A DNA stretch of 18,257 nt from Methanobacterium sp. (GTDB lineage: Archaea > Methanobacteriota > Methanobacteria > Methanobacteriales > Methanobacteriaceae): positions 1 through 18,257 of the forward strand of contig JAJFTX010000042.1 of assembly GCA_021372715.1 (NCBI GenBank). The letters are read 5' to 3'. The notes beneath the pieces are model-generated. The model ran no database searches. It was given only the letters and a program-made list of their open reading frames with translations, and was not told where the DNA came from. A program made the translations under genes and the position numbers. Below, piece by piece: positions 1 through 6,468 of the stretch; position 1 is the stretch's first letter; every line of letters starts with the position of its first letter.

Positions 1-426
1 CATCATAGCCAGTTCAGGATTACTCCTTAAAATTCCCACCACATTTCTTAAGGCTGGATCTGATTCAGGACCCAATACCAAGTCAGGGGCTGCCAAGAAG
101 TAAAAGTGTAGGGCATGAGACATTATGTATTGACCTAAAAGTAATAATTCTCTTAATTTTTTCGCTGTTTCCGGGGGTTCTAAACCAAATACTTGATCAG
201 TCGCCTTAGCGGCTGCTAAATGGTGAGAGGTTTGACATATACCACATACTCTTGGTGTTATTCTTGGTGCTTCTTCAACAGCTGCACCTTCCAGGAATTT
301 TTCAAATCCTCGAATTTCCATTACGTGGAAATGAGCGTCAGAAACGTTTCCTGAATCATCCACCTGTACAGTGATTTTTGCATGACCTTCAATCCTTGAA
401 ACAGGAGCTATTTCGATGTTTTTCAT
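1..426 (-). CDS. [NiFe] hydrogenase large subunit, group 3 (MvhA-like), N-terminal part
   Basis: This is the amino-terminal 142 residues of a [NiFe] hydrogenase large subunit; the rest lies beyond base 1. The large subunit holds the Ni-Fe active site that splits or makes H2. Visible motifs are RIEGH at residues 11-15 and RVCGIC at 59-64, whose Cys61 and Cys64 are the N-terminal pair of Ni ligands. The downstream SHALHFYF stretch resembles the F420-non-reducing hydrogenase MvhA of methanogens. The C-terminal DPCxxC motif is outside the window. The ATG at 426 is preceded by AGGTGAT, which overlaps the stop codon of the small-subunit gene, so translation is probably coupled. It is the last visible gene of the ferredoxin/V4R/small-subunit operon. 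Large-subunit identity is certain; assignment to Mvh rather than another group 3 branch is inferred from similarity and from the partner small subunit. Confidence 0.9.
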   Translation of the reverse strand, partial: MKNIEIAPVSRIEGHAKITVQVDDSGNVSDAHFHVMEIRGFEKFLEGAAVEEAPRITPRVCGICQTSHHLAAAKATDQVFGLEPPETAKKLRELLLLGQYIMSHALHFYFLAAPDLVLGPESDPALRNVVGILRSNPELAMM

Positions 427-434
427 GATATCAC

Positions 435-1346
435 CTATTTTTTCACCAACTGCGGAATGAGGGAAACCTGTTTTTCTTCCATGATGGTGCTTCCAATCAC
501 AAATCCGTAAATAATGTGTCCTATATCATATAACTGGTTTTCAACTTCTTTTTCTGGCATCTTTGAAAGGTGAGCAATTCTTTTGATTACTCCGTTGTAT
601 ATATCATGGCTTGGTTCTCTCAAGACGTCCAAGGAGGGACCTCCACATCCATGGCAGGGCACTCCAGCGGAGGTGCAAAGACCACCGCAACGACCTAATG
701 TAACTGAACCTAAACAAACGTATCCTTGGCTTAGGAAACATTTTCCTGGTTCTGGTTCGCCTTCTATTCTTCGTTTAATTTTATCAAATTCGACATGTTC
801 CATTTGGTTCTGACAGTCTGCGCAGACACTCTTTTTAGGTACATTGGGTGCTTCGTCATTAATTAATGGAATTAATATGTCGTGGGTTAATTGTTCTTTT
901 GGAGGGCATCCAGGTATAAATCCATCAATTTTAATGAAGTCAGCAGCAGGATGTACAATGCTTAAAAGTTCAGGAACAACTTGATTTGGTAAATCAGCTG
1001 GTTCTGTACTGGGGTTATCTTTGAAACTTCGAGAATTAACTTCTTCTGGAGTATACAAATCAGCCATTCCAGTAATGCCTCCGTAGCATGCACAGGTACC
1101 ATAGGCTATTAATACTTTTGATCTCTCTCTTAATATTTCCAAACGTTCTTGATTCTCTTTGTTTCGGACAGATCCAGTAACAATGGCTATATCAATATTT
1201 TCAGGTATTTCTTTGATGTCCATTAGGACAGGTGCGGATACAAGGTTCGCTTTTTCAAGGAGTTTGGCTATATCTTCGTGTAAATCTAGTATGGAAACTT
1301 CACAGCCGGAACAGCTGGCCAGTGTTTCTATGGCGATGTTTACCAT
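435..1346 (-). CDS. [NiFe] hydrogenase small subunit, MvhG-like
   Basis: A 303-residue electron-transfer subunit of a group 3 [NiFe] hydrogenase that passes electrons from the Ni-Fe site through iron-sulfur clusters. The proximal cluster ligands are visible as CSGC (Cys12, Cys15), Cys85 in GTCAC and Cys147 in PGCPP. A C-terminal cysteine set (Cys175, 178, 203, 211, 220, 224, 231, 234) fits the medial and distal clusters and follows the spacing of MvhG, including the GVPCHGC element. There is no twin-arginine signal, so the enzyme is cytoplasmic. The ATG at 1346 shares its T with the TAA stop of the upstream V4R gene (a one-base overlap), and GGAG lies just upstream. FrhG is unlikely because the ferredoxin-like C-terminus of FrhG is absent. 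The sequence is clearly diverged from the canonical MvhG as I remember it, so it is probably a paralogous isoenzyme; no gene symbol is given. Confidence 0.88.
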   Translation of the reverse strand: MVNIAIETLASCSGCEVSILDLHEDIAKLLEKANLVSAPVLMDIKEIPENIDIAIVTGSVRNKENQERLEILRERSKVLIAYGTCACYGGITGMADLYTPEEVNSRSFKDNPSTEPADLPNQVVPELLSIVHPAADFIKIDGFIPGCPPKEQLTHDILIPLINDEAPNVPKKSVCADCQNQMEHVEFDKIKRRIEGEPEPGKCFLSQGYVCLGSVTLGRCGGLCTSAGVPCHGCGGPSLDVLREPSHDIYNGVIKRIAHLSKMPEKEVENQLYDIGHIIYGFVIGSTIMEEKQVSLIPQLVKK

Positions 1347-1894
1347 TATTTACCACTCCATTTGATGGTTAGGGTTTTAAGACATGCGTTGGGTCCAACG
1401 TGGTCTATGTCAATTTTTCCTTTGATATCCATAACTTCTTCAACTGCTCCGACCATATAACCATATAATAAGTAGCATAATGGTCCTTTTTGAGGTAAAC
1501 CAGTTCTTCGTAGTGTTTGTCTGACAACACAGTCCATGAAAAGGAGTTTGATTACTACTTGGTCTCCTTCCTGGGTGGTGTAGCTGGATTGTCCTGATGG
1601 TTTCCACTTTTCAAAGTAGAATTCATGTCCTAAAACATCTCCCATTTCATCGAGAGCTTGTTCCAGATTTTCTGTTTTTTCCATCATTTTCGCTGATTCG
1701 TGACCCATACGTTTACCAGCTTGGTAAACAATGGCGTTAGCACCTCTTCCTGAAACTTGTTCCAGGGCGCTGGACATGGATCCCATGAATTTCATCAGCA
1801 CATGAAGTGCATCTTCATAGTCATCCAGATCTCCACCGGTTTCTTTGGGAATTAATTCTGGTTTAAATGTTCCTTTTATCTCTTCGATTTCCAT
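1346..1894 (-). CDS. V4R (4-vinyl-reductase-like) domain protein in the hydrogenase operon
   Basis: A 182-residue protein whose central and C-terminal part looks like a V4R domain, a fold that binds small hydrophobic or aromatic ligands or metals. The pattern is a helix with GRGANAIVYQAGKRMG (residues 49-64), an acidic spacer, strands around VVIKLLFMDC (113-122), then a GPLCYLLYGYMVG helix (138-149) and a final CLKTLTIKW strand. Cys122, Cys140 and Cys171 fall at positions where V4R domains often keep cysteines. The frame stays open upstream to 2029 across the ferredoxin gene, but I choose the ATG at 1894: it follows GAGGGAT, starts just after the ferredoxin stop, and the upstream translation is low-complexity shadow. 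Its place between a ferredoxin and the hydrogenase subunits suggests a sensor, chaperone or coupling role. That is inference; no function is known to me for this combination. Confidence 0.75.
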   Translation of the reverse strand: MEIEEIKGTFKPELIPKETGGDLDDYEDALHVLMKFMGSMSSALEQVSGRGANAIVYQAGKRMGHESAKMMEKTENLEQALDEMGDVLGHEFYFEKWKPSGQSSYTTQEGDQVVIKLLFMDCVVRQTLRRTGLPQKGPLCYLLYGYMVGAVEEVMDIKGKIDIDHVGPNACLKTLTIKWSGK

Positions 1895-1902
1895 TTTATC
1901 CC

Positions 1903-2154
1903 TCAGATAATTCTTTCCAATGCATAGTTCACTTTTCGATCTATGTATAGCCTTTTTGCTACATGTATATCCTGGTGTTCCATGGCCTGGGCCGGGCAGA
2001 TTTCGTGGCAAGAAAGACAGGCCATACAATCATCTAATTTTACTACTTTGGTTTTGTTTTTGGTTTCATCCATTTCATAGACGTCGTTTGGACAATCCTC
2101 CACGCAAGAACCGCATCCAACACATGCGTCTTCGTCTATCACTATATTTACCAT
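1903..2154 (-). CDS. 2[4Fe-4S] ferredoxin
   Basis: An 83-residue ferredoxin with two complete CxxCxxCxxxC motifs, at Cys11/14/17/21 and Cys43/46/49/53, enough for two [4Fe-4S] clusters. The final 25 residues (HQDIHVAKRLYID onward) extend past the classical ferredoxin fold and may bind a partner. It is the first gene of the hydrogenase operon, with AGAGGT upstream of the ATG at 2154 and only eight bases between its stop and the next start. It most likely accepts or delivers electrons for the hydrogenase encoded downstream, in place of the MvhD/MvhB proteins usually found with Mvh. The pairing is inferred from position. Confidence 0.9.
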   Translation of the reverse strand: MVNIVIDEDACVGCGSCVEDCPNDVYEMDETKNKTKVVKLDDCMACLSCHEICPAQAMEHQDIHVAKRLYIDRKVNYALERII

Positions 2155-2190
2155 TTAAAAACCTCTTTTGTTTGTTTTATTCAAATGGAA

Positions 2191-2216
2191 AAGATTTATC
2201 TTTTTAACCAAATCTT
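2191..2216 (-). promoter_or_regulatory. Inverted repeat in the ferredoxin leader
   Basis: AAGATTT and AAATCTT form a perfect 7-base inverted repeat separated by 12 bases, between the putative start of transcription and the ferredoxin RBS. In RNA it would be a weak AT hairpin. It could be chance in such AT-rich DNA. Confidence 0.2.
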
Positions 2217-2244
2217 AACATCCTTAAAATTTAAAAAATTTATT

Positions 2245-2280
2245 GATAGTTCTATCGAATTCATACTATATAATTTTATT
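2245..2280 (-). promoter_or_regulatory. Putative promoter and operator-like palindrome of the hydrogenase operon
   Basis: Read on the minus strand, TTATATAG at 2273-2266 is a good archaeal TATA box preceded by an A-rich BRE-like stretch. About 20 bases downstream, at the expected transcription start, lies a perfect inverted repeat GATAG-AA-CTATC (2256-2245). A factor bound there would block initiation. The TATA call is pattern-based; the operator role is inference. Confidence 0.4.
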
Positions 2281-2350
2281 TAAAATGGATGGTTTATGTA
2301 GATGAAATATTTTGAAAAATATTTTTTTATAAATTACAATTAATGTTTAA

Positions 2351-2947
2351 TTAGAATGAACTGGTGGATTTTAACTTACAGTGTGTTATCCATGCGGCAG
2401 ATTTTTCACCCGGAGGATAACAAGTCATAAGAAGAAGCCTTTTCTCTCCTTCCAGTGAGAATCTTATGGGGTTGCTTTTATAGTCCCATCGTATATCATC
2501 ACCATTAGAGGTTACTTGATAGGTATATTTCTTTTTCAATATCAGATCTTTAACTATCACCTCATCTCCCGGTTCAAGGTCCCCTATATTCCTGAAAATT
2601 CCAGAATAAGTAGTTCTGTGGCCTAAAATAGCGCATTCGCCGGGTTGACCATATGCTGCGCTTTCAGGATAATGATAAACAGAATCATAGGCGTTCACTG
2701 TATCTGATCTTATGGTACAATCTACATCTAGCTTGGGAATGATGAGTTCTCCATTATTTATGGCGAGAGATGAGGCTGTTGGATCCAGAGCATTTACTGG
2801 AGAGCTCATTCTCTCTTTATAAGCTTTTAAAGTATTTTGGGCATCACTTACTTGTTGCATTTTTTCCAAAATATCCAGAGCCATATTTAGAGAAAATATG
2901 ATACAAACGAAAACAATTAAAACGGACAAAATCCGATATTTACGCAT
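2351..2947 (-). CDS. Sortase family protein (membrane-anchored)
   Basis: A 198-residue sortase-like transpeptidase. An N-terminal membrane segment (about residues 6-24) is followed by a coiled spacer (about 25-60) and a sortase beta-barrel from about residue 67 (ELIIPKLDVDCTI). The catalytic histidine is in ILGHR (His110) and the catalytic cysteine in LMTCYPPG (Cys176). Sortases normally have an arginine in the strand after the Cys; the aligned stretch here, AAWITHCKL (184-192), has none, so either another residue serves or activity is altered. It would act outside the membrane, joining surface proteins to the envelope or to one another. No LPxTG-like substrate gene is present in the window. 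The ATG at 2947 overlaps the mscS end by eight bases and follows GGTG; it is the last gene of the rnz operon. Confidence 0.85.
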   Translation of the reverse strand: MRKYRILSVLIVFVCIIFSLNMALDILEKMQQVSDAQNTLKAYKERMSSPVNALDPTASSLAINNGELIIPKLDVDCTIRSDTVNAYDSVYHYPESAAYGQPGECAILGHRTTYSGIFRNIGDLEPGDEVIVKDLILKKKYTYQVTSNGDDIRWDYKSNPIRFSLEGEKRLLLMTCYPPGEKSAAWITHCKLKSTSSF

Positions 2948-3704
2948 TATTTCGCACCATATATTCTTTTATTTCCTTAGCCAGTGAGGATTGATGGTCT
3001 AATACACTCCAGGGATCATGTGTCCATACATTTAATGTTGCCTTAATGTTTGTATCTGATATTTCGTATATCATAACTTTCGGCTTGGGATCTCTTAAAA
3101 CCCAGTCTAGATTTAAAACTTTTTTTTCTATATAGTCCATTGCTTCATCTAGATCAACATCCAGTGGAAGTGTGATGTTCAGTTCAACCCTTCGATTCTT
3201 TACTGCAGTGTAATTTAAATAAGCAGCTGTAGAAAAAAGAGAGTTGGGCACGGTTATAATTTTATTATCAAAAGTAGTTAATGTGGTTACTCTAAAACCC
3301 ATTTTAGTTACTTTACCTATCTGGTCTGATACTTCAATAACGTCTCCAACTTTAAAACTTTTATTTCCTAGTACAAATAACCCGGCTATAAAATTTGATA
3401 GAGTATCCCTAGCAGCAAATCCTACAGCTACACCTACAATTCCTAAACTAAGTATTAATGCACTTACATTGATACCCAATTCGTTGAGAATCAATACTAC
3501 CGCGAAGAGAATTATGGTGTATTTGATGATTTCCTGTAACACTTGTATAACTGTCATTTCCAAATCAAAACGTTGACCCGTCTTTTTTAGGAAATAATTG
3601 ATTATTTTAATGATTATAAAAGCCACGATTAAGATAATGCTAATACTAATGATATCAACTAAAATAGGATCAAATCCTTTTAAAATATTCTCAATAAAAG
3701 TCAT
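2940..3704 (-). CDS. Small-conductance mechanosensitive channel, MscS family
   Basis: A 254-residue channel of minimal MscS type that opens under membrane tension to release solutes after osmotic downshock. Two hydrophobic segments (about 17-37 and 60-75) precede the pore-lining TM3, seen as LGIVGVAVGFAARDTLSNFIAG (about 87-108) with the Gly/Ala packing typical of MscS. The beta domain carries FKVGDVIEV (117-125) and the VPNSLF motif (152-157), followed by the alpha/beta C-terminal domain. The size is slightly below E. coli MscS. The ATG at 3704 forms an ATGA overlap with the tRNase Z stop, and AAGGTGA inside the end of that gene supplies the RBS, so translation is coupled. The operon link with tRNase Z and the sortase looks like shared housekeeping expression rather than a pathway. 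Confidence 0.93.
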   Translation of the reverse strand: MTFIENILKGFDPILVDIISISIILIVAFIIIKIINYFLKKTGQRFDLEMTVIQVLQEIIKYTIILFAVVLILNELGINVSALILSLGIVGVAVGFAARDTLSNFIAGLFVLGNKSFKVGDVIEVSDQIGKVTKMGFRVTTLTTFDNKIITVPNSLFSTAAYLNYTAVKNRRVELNITLPLDVDLDEAMDYIEKKVLNLDWVLRDPKPKVMIYEISDTNIKATLNVWTHDPWSVLDHQSSLAKEIKEYMVRNNA

Positions 3705-4603
3705 GTCCGTTTCACCTTAAATGTCAGGAAATCTCGGGCTACTATCACGGTTTGGAAAATTTCTGATGCTTCTTTTTCAATTATATCCACATCCTGATAT
3801 CTGGTACTGATATGAGTAAGAATTAAAGTTTTAACACAGGATTTTTTCGCTATTCTAGCAGCATCGGAAGCAGTTGAGTGTCCTGTTTCAATGGCTCGGT
3901 TTTTTAGAGCTTCATCAAATGTTGATTCATGAATGAGTACATCAACATATTGGGAGAATTCTACCATATTAGAAGAAGGTCGGGTATCTCCAGAGTAAAC
4001 TAGTCGTCGGCCTTTTCTTTCCTCTCCCAGAACTTGCTCTGGTCTGATAATACCGTCATCTTTTTTAACTGGAATGCCTGCTTGCAGTTTACCAAAATCA
4101 GGGCCCGGATTTAAACCTAACTTCAATGCTTTTTCCTCTAAAAATTTTGGAGAACGTTTTTCTTCAATTTTATAAGCCACATTAGGAATAGAGTGTTCAG
4201 TAGGGATGCAGGAAATAATATATTCTTTTTGGTCTATTATAATGCCTGAATTTACTTCATGAGTGTAAATGGGGAATGAAAGAGCATAATATCCAAAATT
4301 CTTAACATATTCCATTAATTGAGCTGTAGAAAAGGGTCCAAATATGTGTAAAGGGTCTTTCCGGCCACGAAATGCCATGGACTGTACCATTCCCGGAAGT
4401 CCCAGTATGTGGTCCCCGTGAAGATGGGTTATAAATATCTTGTTGACCTTCATTGGACTTAAGCCAGCCATTAACATCTGTCTCTGGGTGCCTTCGCCGC
4501 AGTCCAGAAGTATTATTTCTCCAAAAGCCTTTAAGGCTATGGCGGGATGACTTCTCTGTTTGGAGGGGAGTGCAGAAGAAGTTCCCAGAAAGGTTAACTC
4601 CAT
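3701..4603 (-). CDS. rnz: Ribonuclease Z (tRNA 3' endonuclease, tRNase Z)
   Basis: A 300-residue short-form tRNase Z, a zinc metallo-beta-lactamase enzyme that removes the 3' trailer from precursor tRNA before CCA addition. The N-terminal strand ELTFLGTSSALPS is characteristic. The metal motif is HLHGDH (60-65), with further ligands His137 (TEHS), Asp206 (SGDT) and His264 (LTHIS). GHST at 241-244 is the conserved C-terminal histidine motif. The region around residues 145-195 fits the flexible exosite arm. Length matches bacterial and archaeal short forms (about 300). The ATG at 4603 follows GGTGAT (4614-4609). It is the first gene of the rnz/mscS/sortase operon. Confidence 0.96.
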   Translation of the reverse strand: MELTFLGTSSALPSKQRSHPAIALKAFGEIILLDCGEGTQRQMLMAGLSPMKVNKIFITHLHGDHILGLPGMVQSMAFRGRKDPLHIFGPFSTAQLMEYVKNFGYYALSFPIYTHEVNSGIIIDQKEYIISCIPTEHSIPNVAYKIEEKRSPKFLEEKALKLGLNPGPDFGKLQAGIPVKKDDGIIRPEQVLGEERKGRRLVYSGDTRPSSNMVEFSQYVDVLIHESTFDEALKNRAIETGHSTASDAARIAKKSCVKTLILTHISTRYQDVDIIEKEASEIFQTVIVARDFLTFKVKRT

Positions 4604-4646
4604 TAAATATCACCATTAATTAAATCAGTATTTTATTATTAATTGA

Positions 4647-4658
4647 TTTTATATTAAA
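4647..4658 (-). promoter_or_regulatory. Putative TATA box for the rnz operon
   Basis: On the minus strand the bases read TTTAATATAAAA, which would place initiation near 4625 and give a leader of about 20 bases containing the GGTGAT ribosome site. Pattern match only. Confidence 0.35.
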
Positions 4659-4714
4659 TTATAATTAATTCTTTTTTCTGAAATTTATAAGTATAAAATG
4701 ATATTATCTATTTA

Positions 4715-4725
4715 ATTATATATAG
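4715..4725 (+). promoter_or_regulatory. Putative TATA box for nadC
   Basis: ATTATATATAG is the best TATA-like run in the AT-rich divergent spacer 4604-4816, predicting initiation near 4747 and a leader of about 70 bases. A weaker candidate at about 4777-4790 would give an almost leaderless message. That would fit the poor ribosome site (only GGT at 4808-4810) before the nadC ATG. Apart from the two promoters I see no structure in this spacer. Confidence 0.3.
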
Positions 4726-4816
4726 AAGAAATATTTTTACTCAAATAAGGCTTAAAGTAAATTAAAATACATTGAAATTATAATAATATTAATATCAATG
4801 AAGTCACGGTATAAAC

Positions 4817-5656
4817 ATGAGAACAGATATCAACTATTTAATCAATATAATAAATCAAGATAGGGGATTTGTTGATATAACCACTCAGGCCCTTGTTGAA
4901 CCTGGATTAAATGTTAAAGCAAAGGTAATATCAAAAGAAGATGGTATAATTGCCGGTATGGATTTGGTCTCTACCCTTCTTGAAGAATATAAAATTTCAA
5001 TATTAAAGAATAAAATTGACGGATCCCAATTGAAGGAAAATGAAATATTATTAGAGATGGAAGGTGATGCACGTTCCATTTTGACCTTGGAAAGATCTAT
5101 TTTAAACTTCTTGATGAGGATGAGTGGAATAGCCACTTTAACATTTGAAATGGTAAAAAAAGCAAGAAAATTAAATCCAAACATAATAATTGCTGGAACC
5201 AGAAAAACCACTCCAGGATTGCAATTTTGGGAGAAAGAAGCTATTCGTATAGGGGGTGGTGATACTCACCGCTATCGATTGGATGATGCCATTTTAATAA
5301 AGGATAATCATCTAGCTTTAGTAGGGGATATAGAAACTGCGCTTAAAAAGGCCAAAGATTATGCGAGCTTCACCAAAAAGATAGAAATTGAGGTGGAAAA
5401 TCTAGAAGATGCTCTTACAGCTGCAAATGCCGGTGCTGATATTATTATGTTAGATAATATGGATCCTAATCAAATAAAAAAGGTTCTAAATTTATTGAAT
5501 ATGGAAAAAGTCAGAGATAAAGTTCTAATTGAGGTATCTGGCGGAATAAACCCGGATAATATCTCAGAATATGCAGAAACTGGTGTGGATATCATCTCAT
5601 CTGGATATATCACCCATTCAGCCGGTGTTCTGGATATGAGTCTGGAAATAGAATAA
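4817..5656 (+). CDS. nadC: Nicotinate-nucleotide pyrophosphorylase (quinolinate phosphoribosyltransferase)
   Basis: A 279-residue NadC, which converts quinolinate and PRPP to nicotinate mononucleotide, CO2 and pyrophosphate in de novo NAD synthesis. The N-terminal domain (about 1-105) carries the conserved ILTLERSILNFLMRMSGIAT stretch. The TIM-barrel part shows AGTRKTTPGL (126-135), GGGDTHRYRLDDAILIKDNH (146-165), the EVEN and LDNM strand motifs, and EVSGGI near the C-terminus, all binding substrate or phosphoribosyl groups. It is at normal length and intact. nadA and nadB/aspartate dehydrogenase are not next to it. The ATG at 4817 has a weak ribosome site, but the N-terminal sequence fits the family. 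Confidence 0.95.
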   Translation: MRTDINYLINIINQDRGFVDITTQALVEPGLNVKAKVISKEDGIIAGMDLVSTLLEEYKISILKNKIDGSQLKENEILLEMEGDARSILTLERSILNFLMRMSGIATLTFEMVKKARKLNPNIIIAGTRKTTPGLQFWEKEAIRIGGGDTHRYRLDDAILIKDNHLALVGDIETALKKAKDYASFTKKIEIEVENLEDALTAANAGADIIMLDNMDPNQIKKVLNLLNMEKVRDKVLIEVSGGINPDNISEYAETGVDIISSGYITHSAGVLDMSLEIE

Positions 5657-5953
5657 TAATACTGTTCATTTGAAACTGATTTTATGTAATAATATATTTA
5701 TATTTGCAAATTTTTTTGATAGTATTTGCTGATTTTTCAATAATATAATATCATAAATATTTTTAATTTTTTTATAATTTTTCATGATATCATTTCAAAT
5801 CAATATTATAATTTCAACGTTAGCTTAATTATTTAATCATGAAAAGAAATTAAACTATAAAATTTTAATCTGAAATTGCATTTTAATGATATCTTTAAAT
5901 ACTTTCATAGAGAAACAATTATTAGTAAGAAAACTAGATGCCGAGGTATTATT
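5657..5953. other. AT-rich intergenic region between nadC and the histone-fold gene
   Basis: About 300 bases with no credible gene. It contains a T7 tract at 5711-5717 that could terminate nadC, a perfect 10-base palindrome ATGATATCAT at 5784-5793, and a TATA-like CTTTAAATAC at 5893-5902. A frame is open from 5876 into the next gene, but its first 26 codons lack a ribosome site and look like leader. I see no tRNA, repeat array or stable RNA fold. Confidence 0.5.
5893..5902 (+). promoter_or_regulatory. Putative TATA box for the histone-fold gene
   Basis: CTTTAAATAC lies about 30 bases before a predicted start near 5923, giving a leader of about 30 bases with GAGGT at 5943-5947. A second candidate is CTATAAAATT near 5854-5863. 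Confidence 0.35.
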
Positions 5954-6457
5954 ATGAACAATGAAATGAATGAAAATTACACGGACTTTGATGATGAAAA
6001 GCCTGAAGATGAAATTATAGACACTGAAGAATCTCTTGAGGAAGAGGAAGTTGAAGACTCAGAAGAAGGAATGGAGGAAGAATCTTCAGAAGTAGATGAA
6101 GAAGAGGAAGGACTTCCCTTTGCCAAAGCAGAAGTGGTTCGTCTTATGAAACAGAATCTGGATAATGATAAGATGATCAGGGAGAGGGTGAAAGTAGAGA
6201 TGAATAAGTTCCTGGGAGATGTTTTGGAAAAAGTATGCCAGCAGCTCAATGAATACCCCTATACCACCATTGAATATGAAATGCTAAAAGAATCTATATA
6301 CCCTTACAAGAATATAGAAAGAATAAACGAAGAGAAAAAAAGAATATTAATGCATCTAGAGGCTATAAAGGCAGATTGTGATGCATTGAGTATGGATGTT
6401 AAAAAAAGCCTTAAATTAAAAGATGTTGATGAGGAGGATGATTTCAACACCCTCTAA
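5954..6457 (+). CDS. Histone-fold-like protein with acidic N-terminal tail and C-terminal coiled coil
   Basis: A 167-residue protein I do not recognise as a named family. Residues 1-53 are extremely acidic (runs such as SLEEEEVEDSEEGMEEE). Residues 54-120 match the length and pattern of a classical archaeal histone without a gap: LPFA (54-57) falls on LPIA, and TTI (104-106) before helix 3 falls on the KTI of HMf-type histones. Residues 120-155 are a charged helix that could form a coiled coil, and the end is acidic again. Aligned DNA-contact positions of HMfB (Arg10, Arg19, Lys53) are Val61, Asp70 and Thr104 here, and the Arg52-Asp59 pair is lost, so ordinary DNA wrapping is doubtful. The ATG at 5954 is chosen for its GAGGT site. 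The ZPR1 gene converges on it. It may be a histone variant, histone chaperone or partner; function unknown. Confidence 0.6.
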   Translation: MNNEMNENYTDFDDEKPEDEIIDTEESLEEEEVEDSEEGMEEESSEVDEEEEGLPFAKAEVVRLMKQNLDNDKMIRERVKVEMNKFLGDVLEKVCQQLNEYPYTTIEYEMLKESIYPYKNIERINEEKKRILMHLEAIKADCDALSMDVKKSLKLKDVDEEDDFNTL

Positions 6458-6468
6458 ATTACATTTAA

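Noticed and set aside
1895..2029. Possible 45-residue N-terminal extension of the V4R protein
   Set aside because: It overlaps the well-supported ferredoxin gene in another frame, and GAGGGAT marks the ATG at 1894.
4604..4816. Search for tRNA or riboswitch in the nadC/rnz spacer
   Set aside because: The sequence is almost pure A/T with no GC-rich stems or tRNA T-loop; only promoter-like boxes are visible.
5784..5793. Palindrome ATGATATCAT before the histone-fold gene
   Set aside because: Such 10-base AT-rich palindromes are expected by chance in this DNA; it is not near a predicted start site.
5876..5953. 26-codon extension upstream of the histone-fold gene
   Set aside because: No ribosome site at 5876, and a TATA-like sequence falls inside it; GAGGT supports the ATG at 5954.
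5977..6249. Serine-rich open frame on the minus strand
   Set aside because: It is the reverse complement of the Glu-rich tail of the histone-fold protein (GAA/GAG read as TTC/CTC/TCT); no start signal.
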